A stretch of 64,000 nt of DNA from Paractinoplanes tereljensis (GCF_016862435.1 NZ_BOMY01000022.1:62001-126000), one strand, 5' to 3'. Numbered from the stretch's first letter, positions 33,621-42,528 are shown. Notes: generated by a model not told the origin, from the letters alone. Numbers and translations are program-made.

Positions 33621-35045
33621 GTGCCCCTCCTGCGCCTGTACGCCACCGCGACCGCGATTCTCGTGGCGGCTTACGCGCTGCTGCCGGCACACCTGAACCG
33701 CTCGTGGATCTTCCTGCTGGTGACCCTGGGCGTCGTGCCGGCCGTGGTGATCGCCCTGCGCCGCGCCCCCGCCGGCTGGCGAATGGCCTGGTGGCTGCTG
33801 CTGGCCGCGATGATGCTCTACAACATCGGCAACAGCATCTGGATCTGGCTGGTCGAGGCGCGCGGCCACAGCACCGGCGACGGCAGCTTCGCGGAGCTGT
33901 TCCTCACCGGCGGCAGCGTGCTGGTGCTCGGCTCCGCCCTGGTCGTCGTGGTGCAGCGCGGTCGCCGTGACGTCGGCGGCATCATCGACTCGGTCATCAC
34001 CGCGGTCGCGCTGACCGGCATCCTCTGGGACGCCGTACTCCTGCCCGCCCTCGCCGGCCAGGACGCCACCACCGGCCGTCAGGTCGCCGTCTTCACCAAC
34101 GTGCTGGTCATGGCGGGCACACTTGGCGCGCTGCTGCGGATCTCGTGCGCCGCCGAGGAGCAGTTGGCCCCGGTCCGGCTGCTCACCCTCGCCGTGGGCG
34201 TCTCGCTGTTCGGCAACGTGGCCGGCGCGCTCGCCGTCGACCCGGCCACCGGTGCCCGAGCCGACTGGACCAACATCGCCTACCTGGTCGCCTACGGCGC
34301 CCTGGGCTGCGCCGCGCTGCACCCGCCGGTGTCCGCGGTGACCCAGCCCGGCGAGACCCCGGTCGACGACCTGAGCACCGCGCGCCTGGCGTACCTCGGC
34401 ACGATGATGGCCCTGAGCCCCCTGGTCGGCGGCGGGCGGGTCATCTTCGAGCTGCCGACCGACGGCGTACTCATCGCCATCTCCTCCGCCGCCCTGATCC
34501 CGCTGGTCATGATCCGCATCGCCCGGCTGGCCGGCGCCCGCCGCCGCGCCGAGCAGGCCCTGCACCGGCTGGCCAACTCCGATCCGCTGACCGGCCTGCC
34601 CAACCGAACCGCCTTGGTCGACGCGCTGCACTCCGCGCTCGCCGAGCCGGCTGACCTGGCGGTTCTGTTCTGCGACCTGGACGGCTTCAAACCGGTCAAC
34701 GACCGGCTCGGCCACGCGGCCGGCGACGAGCTGCTCATCGCGGTCGCCGACCACCTGCGGCACGACCTCCGCGACGGCGACCTGGTGAGCCGGTTCGGCG
34801 GCGACGAGTTCGTGATCGTCACCCACGGCGCCGACGCCGTCGAGGTCATCGCCGATCGCATCCGGGCGCTGGCCGCCCGTACGCTTCAGGCGGCCGGCAC
34901 CGACGTCCGGATCGGCGTCAGCGTGGGCGTGGCCCACGCCCGCCCCGGCGACACCACCGACGACATCCTGACCAGGGCAGATATGGCAATGTACGAGGCC
35001 AAGAAGGCCAAGACGATCGGCACCCTGAGCCTGGCCGTCGGGTAA
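33621..35045 (+). CDS. Membrane diguanylate cyclase (GGDEF)
   Basis: 474 residues. The first ~295 residues hold seven or eight membrane helices with short loops, a possible sensor. The C-terminal GGDEF domain has an intact active site GGDEF at 393-397 and an inhibitory site RDGD at 384-387, five residues ahead, so it should make c-di-GMP with product inhibition. The early NSDPLTGLPNR is standard. No EAL partner in the same gene, but a glycosyltransferase-EAL fusion lies 7.5 kb downstream. GTG start; upstream sequence gives no clear ribosome binding site. Confidence 0.92.
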   Translation: MPLLRLYATATAILVAAYALLPAHLNRSWIFLLVTLGVVPAVVIALRRAPAGWRMAWWLLLAAMMLYNIGNSIWIWLVEARGHSTGDGSFAELFLTGGSVLVLGSALVVVVQRGRRDVGGIIDSVITAVALTGILWDAVLLPALAGQDATTGRQVAVFTNVLVMAGTLGALLRISCAAEEQLAPVRLLTLAVGVSLFGNVAGALAVDPATGARADWTNIAYLVAYGALGCAALHPPVSAVTQPGETPVDDLSTARLAYLGTMMALSPLVGGGRVIFELPTDGVLIAISSAALIPLVMIRIARLAGARRRAEQALHRLANSDPLTGLPNRTALVDALHSALAEPADLAVLFCDLDGFKPVNDRLGHAAGDELLIAVADHLRHDLRDGDLVSRFGGDEFVIVTHGADAVEVIADRIRALAARTLQAAGTDVRIGVSVGVAHARPGDTTDDILTRADMAMYEAKKAKTIGTLSLAVG

Positions 35046-35076
35046 AAGTGTCGTACGGGTGTTCTAATCTGGTGGC

Positions 35077-36486
35077 GTGTTGGAGGACTTGGCCCGGACC
35101 CGCGCGGCGCTCACCGAGAGTGCCGGCGCGGCTGTTTGGGCGTTGCCCGACGACGAGCTGACGGCCTGCCTCGAGGAAGCCTGGGCGGGCGTCCAGCAGC
35201 TGACCGCCGTGACCGCCCACCTCATCCGCCAGGCCGAGGCGCGGAGCATCCCCAAGTCGGAGGCCGCCTCAAGCACCGTCGTGTGGCTGCGCCAGCGCTT
35301 CCGCATCGCCCCCTGGACCGGCAAACGCCTGCAGATGCTCGGCGCCGCCCTTGACGCCTCCCCGTCACTCGACGCCGCCGTGTCCGCCGGCAGCGTCTCG
35401 GTCGATCAGGCGCTGGCCATCGCCGAAGCCATCGAGGACCTCCCCGACGACACCGGCCGTGACATGGTCGCCGAGGCGGAATCTGCGCTGATCTCGTTCG
35501 CGTCCGACTTCGACCCGATTGTCCTCAGCCGGCTCGGCGCTCGCATCCTCGCCCACATCGACCCCGACGCCGCCGACCGCCACGACGAGGTCGCCCTGAA
35601 GCGTCAGCAGGAGCGAGCCCACCGGCGCCGCGGATTCACGCTCAGCCCGCTCGGCAACGGCCAGGTCAGGCTGTCCGGGCGGCTCAGCACTGCCGCCGCC
35701 GCGACCGTGAAGGCCGCCCTCGACCCGCTGTGCCACCCGTCCCGCGACGCCGGCAGCGACCAGCCCCGCACCCCGGAGCAGCGCCGCGCCGACGCCCTGG
35801 TCGACATCTGCGCCCTGGCCCTGCGCACCGGCGATCTGCCGACCACCGGCGGCGAACCGCCCCAGGTCGTCGTCACCATCCCGATCGAGACCCTCCGCAA
35901 CACCCCGCCGTCCGACCCGGAAACGCCTACCGTCGTTCCGCCTGCGACCCCTGGTGCGAAACCTGGCGGTCCGGCCGCCGGCCGCGGTCCGCGCTCGGGC
36001 AGCCCGGCGACTACGTGCAAGCCGGCCGCCAACCGCGATCCCGCGGCTCCCCCGCAGGCCGGCCGTTCCGCCCTGCTCGACGACGGAACCCCGGTAAGCG
36101 CCAGCGACGCGCGGCTGATGGCCTGCGACGCCCTGGTCATCCCCGCCGTTCTCGGCACCGACGGCCAGGTACTCGACGTCGGCCGGGCCCGGCGACTGTT
36201 CACCGGCCCGATCCGGCGGGCACTCATCCTCCGCGACGGCGGCTGTTCCTTCCCGGGCTGCGACCGGCCCCCGGCCTGGTCGGAGGGACACCACATCGTT
36301 CCGTGGGCCGACGGTGGCGTGACGGCGCTCTCCAACGCGTGCCTGCTCTGCCGGCATCACCACCGGCTCATTCACGACGACTGGCAGGTGCGGCTGCACG
36401 AGGACGGGCGCCCCGAGTTCCTGCCACCCGCAAGCCTCGATCCGCAACGACGACCCCGCCGCAAGGCCTACCACCAACGCTTATAG
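35077..36486 (+). CDS. DUF222-HNH endonuclease-like protein (13E12 type)
   Basis: 469 residues. A helical DUF222 domain (about 1-250) and a C-terminal HNH nuclease fold: CSFPGCDRPPAWSEGHHIVP, then NACLLCRHHHRLIHDDW, including the zinc-type CxxC pairs and paired histidines. This family occurs in many copies in actinobacteria and resembles the mycobacterial REP13E12 proteins; its role is not settled. GTG follows TAATCT (35065-35070) by six bases: leaderless. A Pro/Ala-rich insertion near residues 290-335 looks like a flexible linker. No repeats or att sites flank it, so I do not call a mobile element. Confidence 0.85.
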   Translation: MLEDLARTRAALTESAGAAVWALPDDELTACLEEAWAGVQQLTAVTAHLIRQAEARSIPKSEAASSTVVWLRQRFRIAPWTGKRLQMLGAALDASPSLDAAVSAGSVSVDQALAIAEAIEDLPDDTGRDMVAEAESALISFASDFDPIVLSRLGARILAHIDPDAADRHDEVALKRQQERAHRRRGFTLSPLGNGQVRLSGRLSTAAAATVKAALDPLCHPSRDAGSDQPRTPEQRRADALVDICALALRTGDLPTTGGEPPQVVVTIPIETLRNTPPSDPETPTVVPPATPGAKPGGPAAGRGPRSGSPATTCKPAANRDPAAPPQAGRSALLDDGTPVSASDARLMACDALVIPAVLGTDGQVLDVGRARRLFTGPIRRALILRDGGCSFPGCDRPPAWSEGHHIVPWADGGVTALSNACLLCRHHHRLIHDDWQVRLHEDGRPEFLPPASLDPQRRPRRKAYHQRL

Positions 36487-36521
36487 GCGACTCCGGTGAT
36501 CCGGTTGTTACCGTGCGCGGG

Positions 36522-37499
36522 GTGACCCTCCCCGCTGAGCTGCACCCCGCCGAGCTTTACCCCGCGATCGAGCCGTACGCGACGCACGCCGTTGACGTCG
36601 GCGACGGCCACACGCTCTACGTCGAGGAGGTGGGCAACCCCGCGGGCATCCCCGTGCTCTTCCTGCACGGCGGGCCGGGCGGCGGACTGATGCCATTCAT
36701 GCGACGGTTCTTCGACCCCGCCCGGTACCGGGTCGTCCTGTTCGATCAGCGCGGCGCCGGTCGCAGCACCCCGCTGGGCTCGCTGCACCACAACACCACC
36801 TGGCACCTGGTCGCCGACATCGAGCGGATCCGGCGCCGGCTGGGCGTCCCCGCCTGGCTGGTCTTCGGCGGCTCGTGGGGTTCGACGCTCGCGCTCGCCT
36901 ACGCCCAGACCCACCCGGCGGCCGTGACCGGCCTGATCCTGCGCGGCATCTACCTGGTGCGGGCGGCCGAGCGCGACTGGGGTTACCGGCGTGGGCTCGA
37001 CCGGCTGCAACCCGAGGAGTGGCAGCGCTTCATCGCGCCCATCCCGGCCGGCGAGCGCGACGACATCCTGGGCGCCTACCACCGCCGCCTGCTGGGCCCC
37101 GACCCGGACGTGGCCCGCGAGTACGCCGTCCCGTGGATGCGCTGGGAGGCCGTCATTTCCACGCTGGCCCCCGACCCGGCCCTGATCAACACCCTGACCG
37201 CCGACGAGACCGTCCTGCCGGCCGCCCAGATCCTCGCCCACTACGTCATGAACGGCGGTTTCTTCACCTCGGAAACCCAGCTCCTGGACGGCGTGGACCG
37301 GATGCGCCACCTGCCCGGCGTCATCATCCAGGGCCGGTACGACCAGTGCTGTCCACCGATCACGGCCTACGACCTGGCTACCCGCTGGCCCGAGGCCGAT
37401 TTTCAGATGGTCCCGGCCGCCGGCCACTCCTCACTCGAACCCGCCATCACCGACCACCTGATCCGGGCCACCGACCGTTTCGCCGACCTGCTCGGCTGA
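36522..37499 (+). CDS. pip: Proline iminopeptidase
   Basis: 325-residue alpha/beta hydrolase that removes N-terminal proline from peptides. Features: HTLYVEEVGNPAGIPVLFLH, then GGPGGG (oxyanion hole), FDQRGAGRSTP, the nucleophile GGSWGS, Asp in GRYDQCCPP, and His in AAGHSS. Length is normal. The GTG is chosen as it is seven bases after TACCGT (36509-36514); everything above overlaps the previous gene's end or lacks coding character. Cytosolic, stands alone. Confidence 0.92.
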   Translation: MTLPAELHPAELYPAIEPYATHAVDVGDGHTLYVEEVGNPAGIPVLFLHGGPGGGLMPFMRRFFDPARYRVVLFDQRGAGRSTPLGSLHHNTTWHLVADIERIRRRLGVPAWLVFGGSWGSTLALAYAQTHPAAVTGLILRGIYLVRAAERDWGYRRGLDRLQPEEWQRFIAPIPAGERDDILGAYHRRLLGPDPDVAREYAVPWMRWEAVISTLAPDPALINTLTADETVLPAAQILAHYVMNGGFFTSETQLLDGVDRMRHLPGVIIQGRYDQCCPPITAYDLATRWPEADFQMVPAAGHSSLEPAITDHLIRATDRFADLLG

Positions 37500-37506
37500 G
37501 AACTCG

Positions 37507-37548
37507 GCGCGGGGATCAGGACGCGGGGATCAGGGCGCGGGGATCAGC
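37507..37548. repeat. Three tandem copies of a 14-base unit
   Basis: Units GCGCGGGGATCAGG, ACGCGGGGATCAGG and GCGCGGGGATCAGC run head to tail between two convergent genes. The third covers the stop codon of the XRE-cupin gene. Confidence 0.85.
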
Positions 37549-38107
37549 TGGGGCCGAGGTGGGACCGTTCGCCCTCGTGGTCGAGGATGCACAGGATCTC
37601 GGCCGGCCCGCCGTTGGAACCGAACGCGTGCGGCACCATGGTCGAGAACTCGGCGGCCTCACCGGCCCGGACCACGATGGTGCGCTCGGCCAGACGCAGC
37701 ACCACCGTTCCCGACAGCACCACGAACCAGTCGCGGCCCGGGTGCACCCGCAGGTCGGTGGGGACCGGGCGATCGACGCGCAGCTTCGCCACGGTCATCC
37801 CGATCGGGGCGCCCTCGCGCGACAGCAACCAGGTGGTGATGCCGCGGTTGTCGTCGTGGTGGGGCCGGATCACCACGTCCTCATCCCGGCCCGACTCGAC
37901 CAACTGGTCCAGCGTCGAGCCCAGCGCCCGCGCGATCGGGGCCAGCTGGTCGAGGGCGATCCGCCGGTGGCCGGTCTCGATCCGGCTCAGAGTGGACGGG
38001 CTCACATAACTGCGGGCCGCAAGTTCGTCAAGCGACCAGCCGCGCGCGACCCGCAACCCACGGATCCGCTGGCGAACGAGCGCATCAAGCTCACCGTCTT
38101 GCGTCAT
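37544..38107 (-). CDS. XRE-cupin transcriptional regulator
   Basis: 187 residues: N-terminal Cro/C1-type HTH (about 10-65; RIRGLRVARGWSLDELAARS, VSPSTLSRIETGHRR) and a C-terminal cupin (about 105-180; HPGRDWFVVLSGTVVLRL). Such proteins sense a small molecule in the cupin and regulate nearby metabolic genes. ATG at 38105-38107 follows TACAAT by seven bases: leaderless. A perfect dyad CTTGCGT-CAT-ACGCAAG straddles its own start codon, an apparent autoregulatory site. Divergent from the His-rich methyltransferase gene, a probable target. Confidence 0.88.
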   Translation of the reverse strand: MTQDGELDALVRQRIRGLRVARGWSLDELAARSYVSPSTLSRIETGHRRIALDQLAPIARALGSTLDQLVESGRDEDVVIRPHHDDNRGITTWLLSREGAPIGMTVAKLRVDRPVPTDLRVHPGRDWFVVLSGTVVLRLAERTIVVRAGEAAEFSTMVPHAFGSNGGPAEILCILDHEGERSHLGPS

Positions 38108-38114
38108 ACGCAAG
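38098..38114. promoter_or_regulatory. Operator dyad centred on the XRE-cupin start codon
   Basis: CTTGCGT-CAT-ACGCAAG, 7-bp arms, 3-base spacer equal to the start codon. A related half (GTACGCGCAAGAT) follows about 20 bases further, close to the -10 of the divergent methyltransferase gene, so the regulator may control both. Confidence 0.6.
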
Positions 38115-38154
38115 ATTGTATGTCGTACGCGCAAGATGGCAGTAGCGTCGGGGC

Positions 38155-39054
38155 ATGGCAAACGACCACGCAGATCATCACCACTCGCACGGCAGCCATT
38201 CACACGGCAGTCACTCGCATGGCAGCCACGGGGACAGTCACCACGAGGACAGCCACCACGGGGACGGCGACCTCGCCGAGATGCTCGATCTCGATGCGGA
38301 AGTCCTGCACGACTACTACCGCGAGGTCATCGGCTGGGCCGGATCCCTGGTTCCGGAGAACCCGCGCATCGTCGATCTGGGCGCCGGAACCGGCACCGGC
38401 ACGCTCGCGCTCGCCCGGCACCTGCCGACCGCCGATCTGACCGCCGTCGACATGGACGAGGAGATGCTCGAGCGGCTACGCCACCGCGCCGCTCAGGCCG
38501 GCCTGGCCGACCGCATCCGCACGGTGCAGGCCGACCTGGACGGCGACTGGCCCGGCCTGGGACCGGCCGACCTGGTGTGGGCGTCGGCGTCGATGCACCA
38601 TCTGGCGGACCCGGCCCGCACCCTCGCCCAGGTGTACGCCACGCTGCGACCCGGCGGCACCTTCATGATCACCGAGCTGGACGCGTTTCCCCGGTTTCTC
38701 AAAGACGCAGCCGACGCAGCCGACGCGGCCGTCGAGGAGCGCTGCCACGCCGAGCTCGCCCGCTTCCGGCAGGAGGCCGGGATGCACATGGGTGAGGACT
38801 GGGGCGCCCGCCTCAAGGCGGCGGGATTCGAGCTGGAAGGCGAACGCCGCTTCGACATCGAGCTGCCGGCCCCGCTCCCGCCGAATGCCGTTCGATACGC
38901 CCAGGTGACCCTGCAGCGCACCCGCAGCCGCCTGGCCGACCACCTCACCGGCGACGACCTGGCCGCACTCGATCGCATCGTGGCCACTGCGCCCGATCGC
39001 GCCGACCTGACCATCCGCGCCACCCGCGACGTCTGGATCGGCCGCCGCCCCTGA
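38155..39054 (+). CDS. SAM-dependent methyltransferase with His-rich N-terminus
   Basis: 299 residues. Residues about 4-36 are an unusual run of His, Ser, Gly, Asp with repeats of the type SHGSH, likely to bind divalent metal. The class I methyltransferase fold follows: motif I VDLGAGTGTG at about 73, acidic VDMDEE, and motif post-I/IV ADLVWASASMHHL. The remainder is like methyltransferases of the ubiquinone/menaquinone or trans-aconitate type. The ATG is six bases after TAGCGT (38143-38148): leaderless. Divergent from XRE-cupin. A role in metal or metalloid handling is a guess based only on the His tail. Confidence 0.85.
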   Translation: MANDHADHHHSHGSHSHGSHSHGSHGDSHHEDSHHGDGDLAEMLDLDAEVLHDYYREVIGWAGSLVPENPRIVDLGAGTGTGTLALARHLPTADLTAVDMDEEMLERLRHRAAQAGLADRIRTVQADLDGDWPGLGPADLVWASASMHHLADPARTLAQVYATLRPGGTFMITELDAFPRFLKDAADAADAAVEERCHAELARFRQEAGMHMGEDWGARLKAAGFELEGERRFDIELPAPLPPNAVRYAQVTLQRTRSRLADHLTGDDLAALDRIVATAPDRADLTIRATRDVWIGRRP

Positions 39055-39080
39055 GCCCAGCGACGCAAACCCCGGCGCCC

Positions 39081-39109
39081 TTGACACGGATGGTGGCGGG
39101 GGCGAGGAT
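39081..39109 (+). promoter_or_regulatory. Promoter of the FAH operon
   Basis: Perfect TTGACA (39081-39086), 17-base spacer, GAGGAT (39104-39109). One of the strongest promoter matches in the window. Confidence 0.6.
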
Positions 39110-39117
39110 TCGTTTTG

Positions 39118-39143
39118 GAAAGTGGCTTTCGTAGAGCGAAAGC
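39118..39143. promoter_or_regulatory. IclR-like operator of the FAH operon: two overlapping dyads
   Basis: GAAAG-TGG-CTTTC (39118-39130) overlaps GCTTTCG-TAGAG-CGAAAGC (39125-39143). It lies just past the -10. Near-copies of the first dyad flank the IclR gene at 32115 and 32217. Confidence 0.65.
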
Positions 39144-39164
39144 ACAGCGACGGTTGGGGATGGC

Positions 39165-40040
39165 ATGCGGCTGGTGACATTCGACGCGGGGCGGGTCGGG
39201 CGGATCGAGGACGACCTCGTCGTCGAGCTCGACTGCGGGTCTACGCGGGAGTTCTTCGAGCGGGGCGGCGCCGTGCCGGAGACCGGGGAGCGGCTCGCGC
39301 TCGACGGCGTGCGGCTGCGGGCGCCCATCGTGCCGAAGAAGTTCTTCCACACAGCCGGCAACTTCGCTGTTCACCACGAGGAGTTGCAGAAGGTCAACTG
39401 GTCGCACCCCGTACACAAGGGGATCGTGTTCTTTCAGAATGTGGACGCGATCATCGGGCCGGAGGACGACATCGTCTACCCGGAGGGGCTGACCAAGGAG
39501 CTCGACTACGAGCTCGAGCTCGCGGTGATCATCGGGAAGTCGGGGCGGTGGTTCGGGCCGGAGGAGGCCGTCGACTACATCGCCGGGTTCACGGTGTTCA
39601 ACGACATCACCGCCCGGGACATCCAGCGGCGCGAGATGCAGTCGGGGGTGTTCTCGTTCTCGAAGGGCATCGACACGTTCTGCCCGATCGGGCCGTGGAT
39701 CGTGACCGCCGACGAGGTGCCCGACGCCCAGAAGCTTGCGATGGAGCTACGGGTCAACGGCCAGGTGCGGCAGACCGGCAACACCGACAACATGGTGCTG
39801 TCGATTCCGCATCTCGTCGCGCATCACTCGCCGCAGGGCTACTCGGCCGGCGACATCATCACCACCGGGACGATCTCGGGGGTGGCCGCGGTGCAGCCGA
39901 ACCCGTTCGACTTCTACCTCAAGCCCGGCGACACCGTCGAGGCCGAGATCGCCGGCATCGGGCTGCTGCGTAACCACGTGGTGCCGTGGAGCGCCGCGCA
40001 CGACACCCCGCCCTACGTCAGCTCGCTCTACTCGGACTGA
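39165..40040 (+). CDS. Fumarylacetoacetate hydrolase family protein 1
   Basis: 291 residues. FAH-fold metal ligands are in order: Glu-Glu in DYELELAVIIG and Asp in VFNDITARDIQ, followed by KGIDTFCPIGPWIV and the TGTISGVAA loop. Members hydrolyse or decarboxylate beta-diketo acids or hydrate dienoates in aromatic catabolism. The 5-base gap to the second FAH gene shows an operon. Likely controlled by the IclR protein 7 kb upstream, given the shared dyad. Confidence 0.9.
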   Translation: MRLVTFDAGRVGRIEDDLVVELDCGSTREFFERGGAVPETGERLALDGVRLRAPIVPKKFFHTAGNFAVHHEELQKVNWSHPVHKGIVFFQNVDAIIGPEDDIVYPEGLTKELDYELELAVIIGKSGRWFGPEEAVDYIAGFTVFNDITARDIQRREMQSGVFSFSKGIDTFCPIGPWIVTADEVPDAQKLAMELRVNGQVRQTGNTDNMVLSIPHLVAHHSPQGYSAGDIITTGTISGVAAVQPNPFDFYLKPGDTVEAEIAGIGLLRNHVVPWSAAHDTPPYVSSLYSD

Positions 40041-40045
40041 CGGCG

Positions 40046-40861
40046 ATGCGTTTCGGGACTCTCGACGGGCGGCTCGTCCTGGTGAAGGACGGGCTGGCCC
40101 TCGACGTCGAGGACGGCAGCGACGTCAATGCCGCGTTGGGACGCTTCGACGAGCTCGTCGCCTGGGCGGCGACGGCCGACTTCACCGCCGGCAAGGCCGT
40201 CACCGACGCCGAGTTGGGCCCGCCGGTGCCGCATCCCCGGCAGGTGTTCGCGGTGGCGCTCAACTACCGGCCGCACGCGGCGGAGGCCGGCTTCCAGGCA
40301 CCCGAGGAACCGCTGATCTTCACGAAGTTCCCGTCCTGCATCGCCGGGCCGGTCACCGAGGTGACGCTGCCGCCGGGCAAGCCGGACTGGGAGATCGAGG
40401 TGGTCGCGGTGATCGGCCGGGGCGGGTACGCGATTCCCCGCAGCGAGGCCTGGGCTGCGGTCGCCGGGCTGACCGTGGGACAGGACCTCTCCGAGCGGGC
40501 CTCGCAGCTGCGCGGGACGCCGGCCCAGTTCTCGCTGGGCAAGTCGTTCCCGGGGTTCGGGCCGATCGGGCCGGTCGCGGTGACACCGGACGAGTTCGCC
40601 GACCGGGACGACATCGGGTTCGAGTGCCGACTCGGGGACGAGGTCGTCCAGCACGGGCGTACCAGTCAGATGATCTTCCCGGTGGACGACCTGGTCGCGC
40701 GGATCTCAGCGGTCTGCCCGCTGCTGCCGGGCGATCTGATCTTTACCGGTACGCCGGCCGGCGTCGGCAACCGCCGTAATCCACCCCGTTACCTGCAACC
40801 GGGCGAGACGCTGGTCAGCCGGGTGGACGGCATCGGCGAGATCCGCCAAACCTTCCGCTAG
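40046..40861 (+). CDS. Fumarylacetoacetate hydrolase family protein 2
   Basis: 271 residues. Same fold as the preceding gene but a distinct sequence: FAVALNYRPHAAEAGFQAPE, metal ligands DWEIEVVAVIG and the Asp in LTVGQDLSERA, then SFPGFGPIGPV and the IFTGTPAGVGN loop. The two genes may act on consecutive or isomeric intermediates of one ring-cleavage pathway. Start ATG at 40046 lies five bases past the previous stop. Confidence 0.9.
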   Translation: MRFGTLDGRLVLVKDGLALDVEDGSDVNAALGRFDELVAWAATADFTAGKAVTDAELGPPVPHPRQVFAVALNYRPHAAEAGFQAPEEPLIFTKFPSCIAGPVTEVTLPPGKPDWEIEVVAVIGRGGYAIPRSEAWAAVAGLTVGQDLSERASQLRGTPAQFSLGKSFPGFGPIGPVAVTPDEFADRDDIGFECRLGDEVVQHGRTSQMIFPVDDLVARISAVCPLLPGDLIFTGTPAGVGNRRNPPRYLQPGETLVSRVDGIGEIRQTFR

Positions 40862-40873
40862 GCGGGCTCGCTG

Positions 40874-42430
40874 CTAGGCCGGCTCACCGGGCAGCGTGAA
40901 CAAGGGCTTCCACGGGTCGTCGGCGTCGATCGGGTACTCGGTCGACGGCACCGAGTCCGTCGTAGTCCAGCGGGCCTCGTACGGCAGGCCACCGAAGAGC
41001 ACCCGGTCGCCGCGGCCGTACAGTTTCGTCGAGTTCCAGGTGGCGGTCACGCCGGTGACCGTCACGCTCGGCGAGGGCGCCGCGTCGGTCGCCGTGACCG
41101 GGCCGATCACCGCCCACGGCGTCGGCGTGGAGGTGTCGCCGGTGGCCGACGGGTCGACCCCCGAGTTGGCCCACTTGGCCTGGTAGACCACGGCGTGCCA
41201 GACGACCTTGTAGCCGGTCACGTAGAGGGCGGTGAGCCGCCACACCGGGTACGGGCTCTTGGCCGGGTCGTCGGTCGACGGCGACGAGTCGGGGATCGCC
41301 ACCGCCGCCTGGCTCGCGGTGCCCACCGGCAGCCCGGCGAACACCTTGGAGAAGGCGAGGGCGTCCTGTGACACCCCACTACACGTGTTGGCGTGCACCA
41401 CGACGTTGGTGAACGTGCTCTTGCATGCGGAGTCGCGGTTCAGCGACCACATCGACACCCGGCCGAGCCCCTTGTCGACCGCGAACGTGGCCAGCCCCTC
41501 GGCGTCGGCGACGGTGAAGCGCTCGGCGTCGATGTCGTTCTGCCCGATCATCGGGGTGGCGCCGATCCGGGACCACACCTGCGGCGAGGTCAGCTTGACG
41601 CCCAGGCGCAGGTAGAGGTCGGTCAGCTGCTTGTGGGTCGCCTCCAGGGCGCTGGTGGTGAGGTCGAGCATGTTAGGGGCAGCGTCGGCGGTGTTGAAGT
41701 CCATCGTCATCACGTTGACGCCGCGCAGCGAGACACCACCGGAGAGCGTGGTCGCCACCGCGTCGATCCCGTCGGCGGTCAGGCCGTCCGGGGTGACCGG
41801 CAGGGTCAGCCACACGTCCAGGGACTGCGCGGCCTGCAGCGTCTTCAGGGCGGCCGCGCGCCGTTCCAGCGACGCGGTGTCGGCCACCGCGGTGCCCTCG
41901 ATGTCCAGGTCGAGGGTCTCCACGTCGTACCGCTTGATGAGCTGCCGGTAGGCGTCGGTGAGCCGGGTCTGGTCGGTGCAGGCCACCGCGAGCTCGGAGT
42001 TGTTGAGCCCGCCGACGCTGAGCATGATGTTGCCGCCCGCCGAGCGGAGCTGACTGATCCGCCGGTCGAGTTCCAGCGACTCGGCCGCCTCGTCGGGCGT
42101 GTAGTAGCCACCCCAGCTGGGCGTACAGCCGTCGGTCTGGTCGGCGACCACGAAGGCGAGCGCGACGTCGTTGGCCGGGTTCGCGTCCGGGTCCTGGAAC
42201 TGGAACGTCGGGGTGACGGTGACGTCGACGTACGGCACGGCCCACGACTTCGCGGTGGCGCCGGCGGTGCTGCGCAGGTGCAGCACGGCGAGGGTGCCGC
42301 CGACCCCGAGCGCGGCCACCACCAGCACCAGGAACCCCAGCCGCAACCAGGACAACCGCATCTCCGGCGGTTCCGGCTCCACCCAGGAAACATCGGCGAG
42401 CGGATCGGCTACCAGCGTGCTGTCGCTCAC
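40874..42430 (-). CDS. Membrane-anchored GH18-type chitinase-like protein with two chitin-binding-like modules
   Basis: 518 residues: cytoplasmic N-terminus, one helix at about 31-52, then an extracellular GH18 barrel. Barrel motifs: MLSVGG at about 136-141 and the catalytic strand LDLDIEG with Asp174, Asp176 and Glu178. After about residue 390, two short modules with W-x-YQAKW and GDRVLFGGLPYEARW match CBM5/12-type chitin-binding folds. It should cut beta-1,4-GlcNAc polymers while tethered to the cell. It is divergent (98 bases) from a processive-type glycosyltransferase, so it may trim that polymer rather than feed on chitin (inference). Confidence 0.82.
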   Translation of the reverse strand: MSDSTLVADPLADVSWVEPEPPEMRLSWLRLGFLVLVVAALGVGGTLAVLHLRSTAGATAKSWAVPYVDVTVTPTFQFQDPDANPANDVALAFVVADQTDGCTPSWGGYYTPDEAAESLELDRRISQLRSAGGNIMLSVGGLNNSELAVACTDQTRLTDAYRQLIKRYDVETLDLDIEGTAVADTASLERRAAALKTLQAAQSLDVWLTLPVTPDGLTADGIDAVATTLSGGVSLRGVNVMTMDFNTADAAPNMLDLTTSALEATHKQLTDLYLRLGVKLTSPQVWSRIGATPMIGQNDIDAERFTVADAEGLATFAVDKGLGRVSMWSLNRDSACKSTFTNVVVHANTCSGVSQDALAFSKVFAGLPVGTASQAAVAIPDSSPSTDDPAKSPYPVWRLTALYVTGYKVVWHAVVYQAKWANSGVDPSATGDTSTPTPWAVIGPVTATDAAPSPSVTVTGVTATWNSTKLYGRGDRVLFGGLPYEARWTTTDSVPSTEYPIDADDPWKPLFTLPGEPA

Positions 42431-42528
42431 GATCTCCAGTTCGGCCGATCTGCGGCCTAACTGAACGTCGGTGGCGCTAACCGCACACCGCGGCCCGCCG
42501 ATGAGAGAAGCGGAAGATTGGGGCGCAT

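Noticed and set aside
35077-36486. Mobile element around the DUF222-HNH gene
   Set aside because: No terminal repeats, att sites, integrase or transposase and no composition change; such genes are often resident in actinobacteria.
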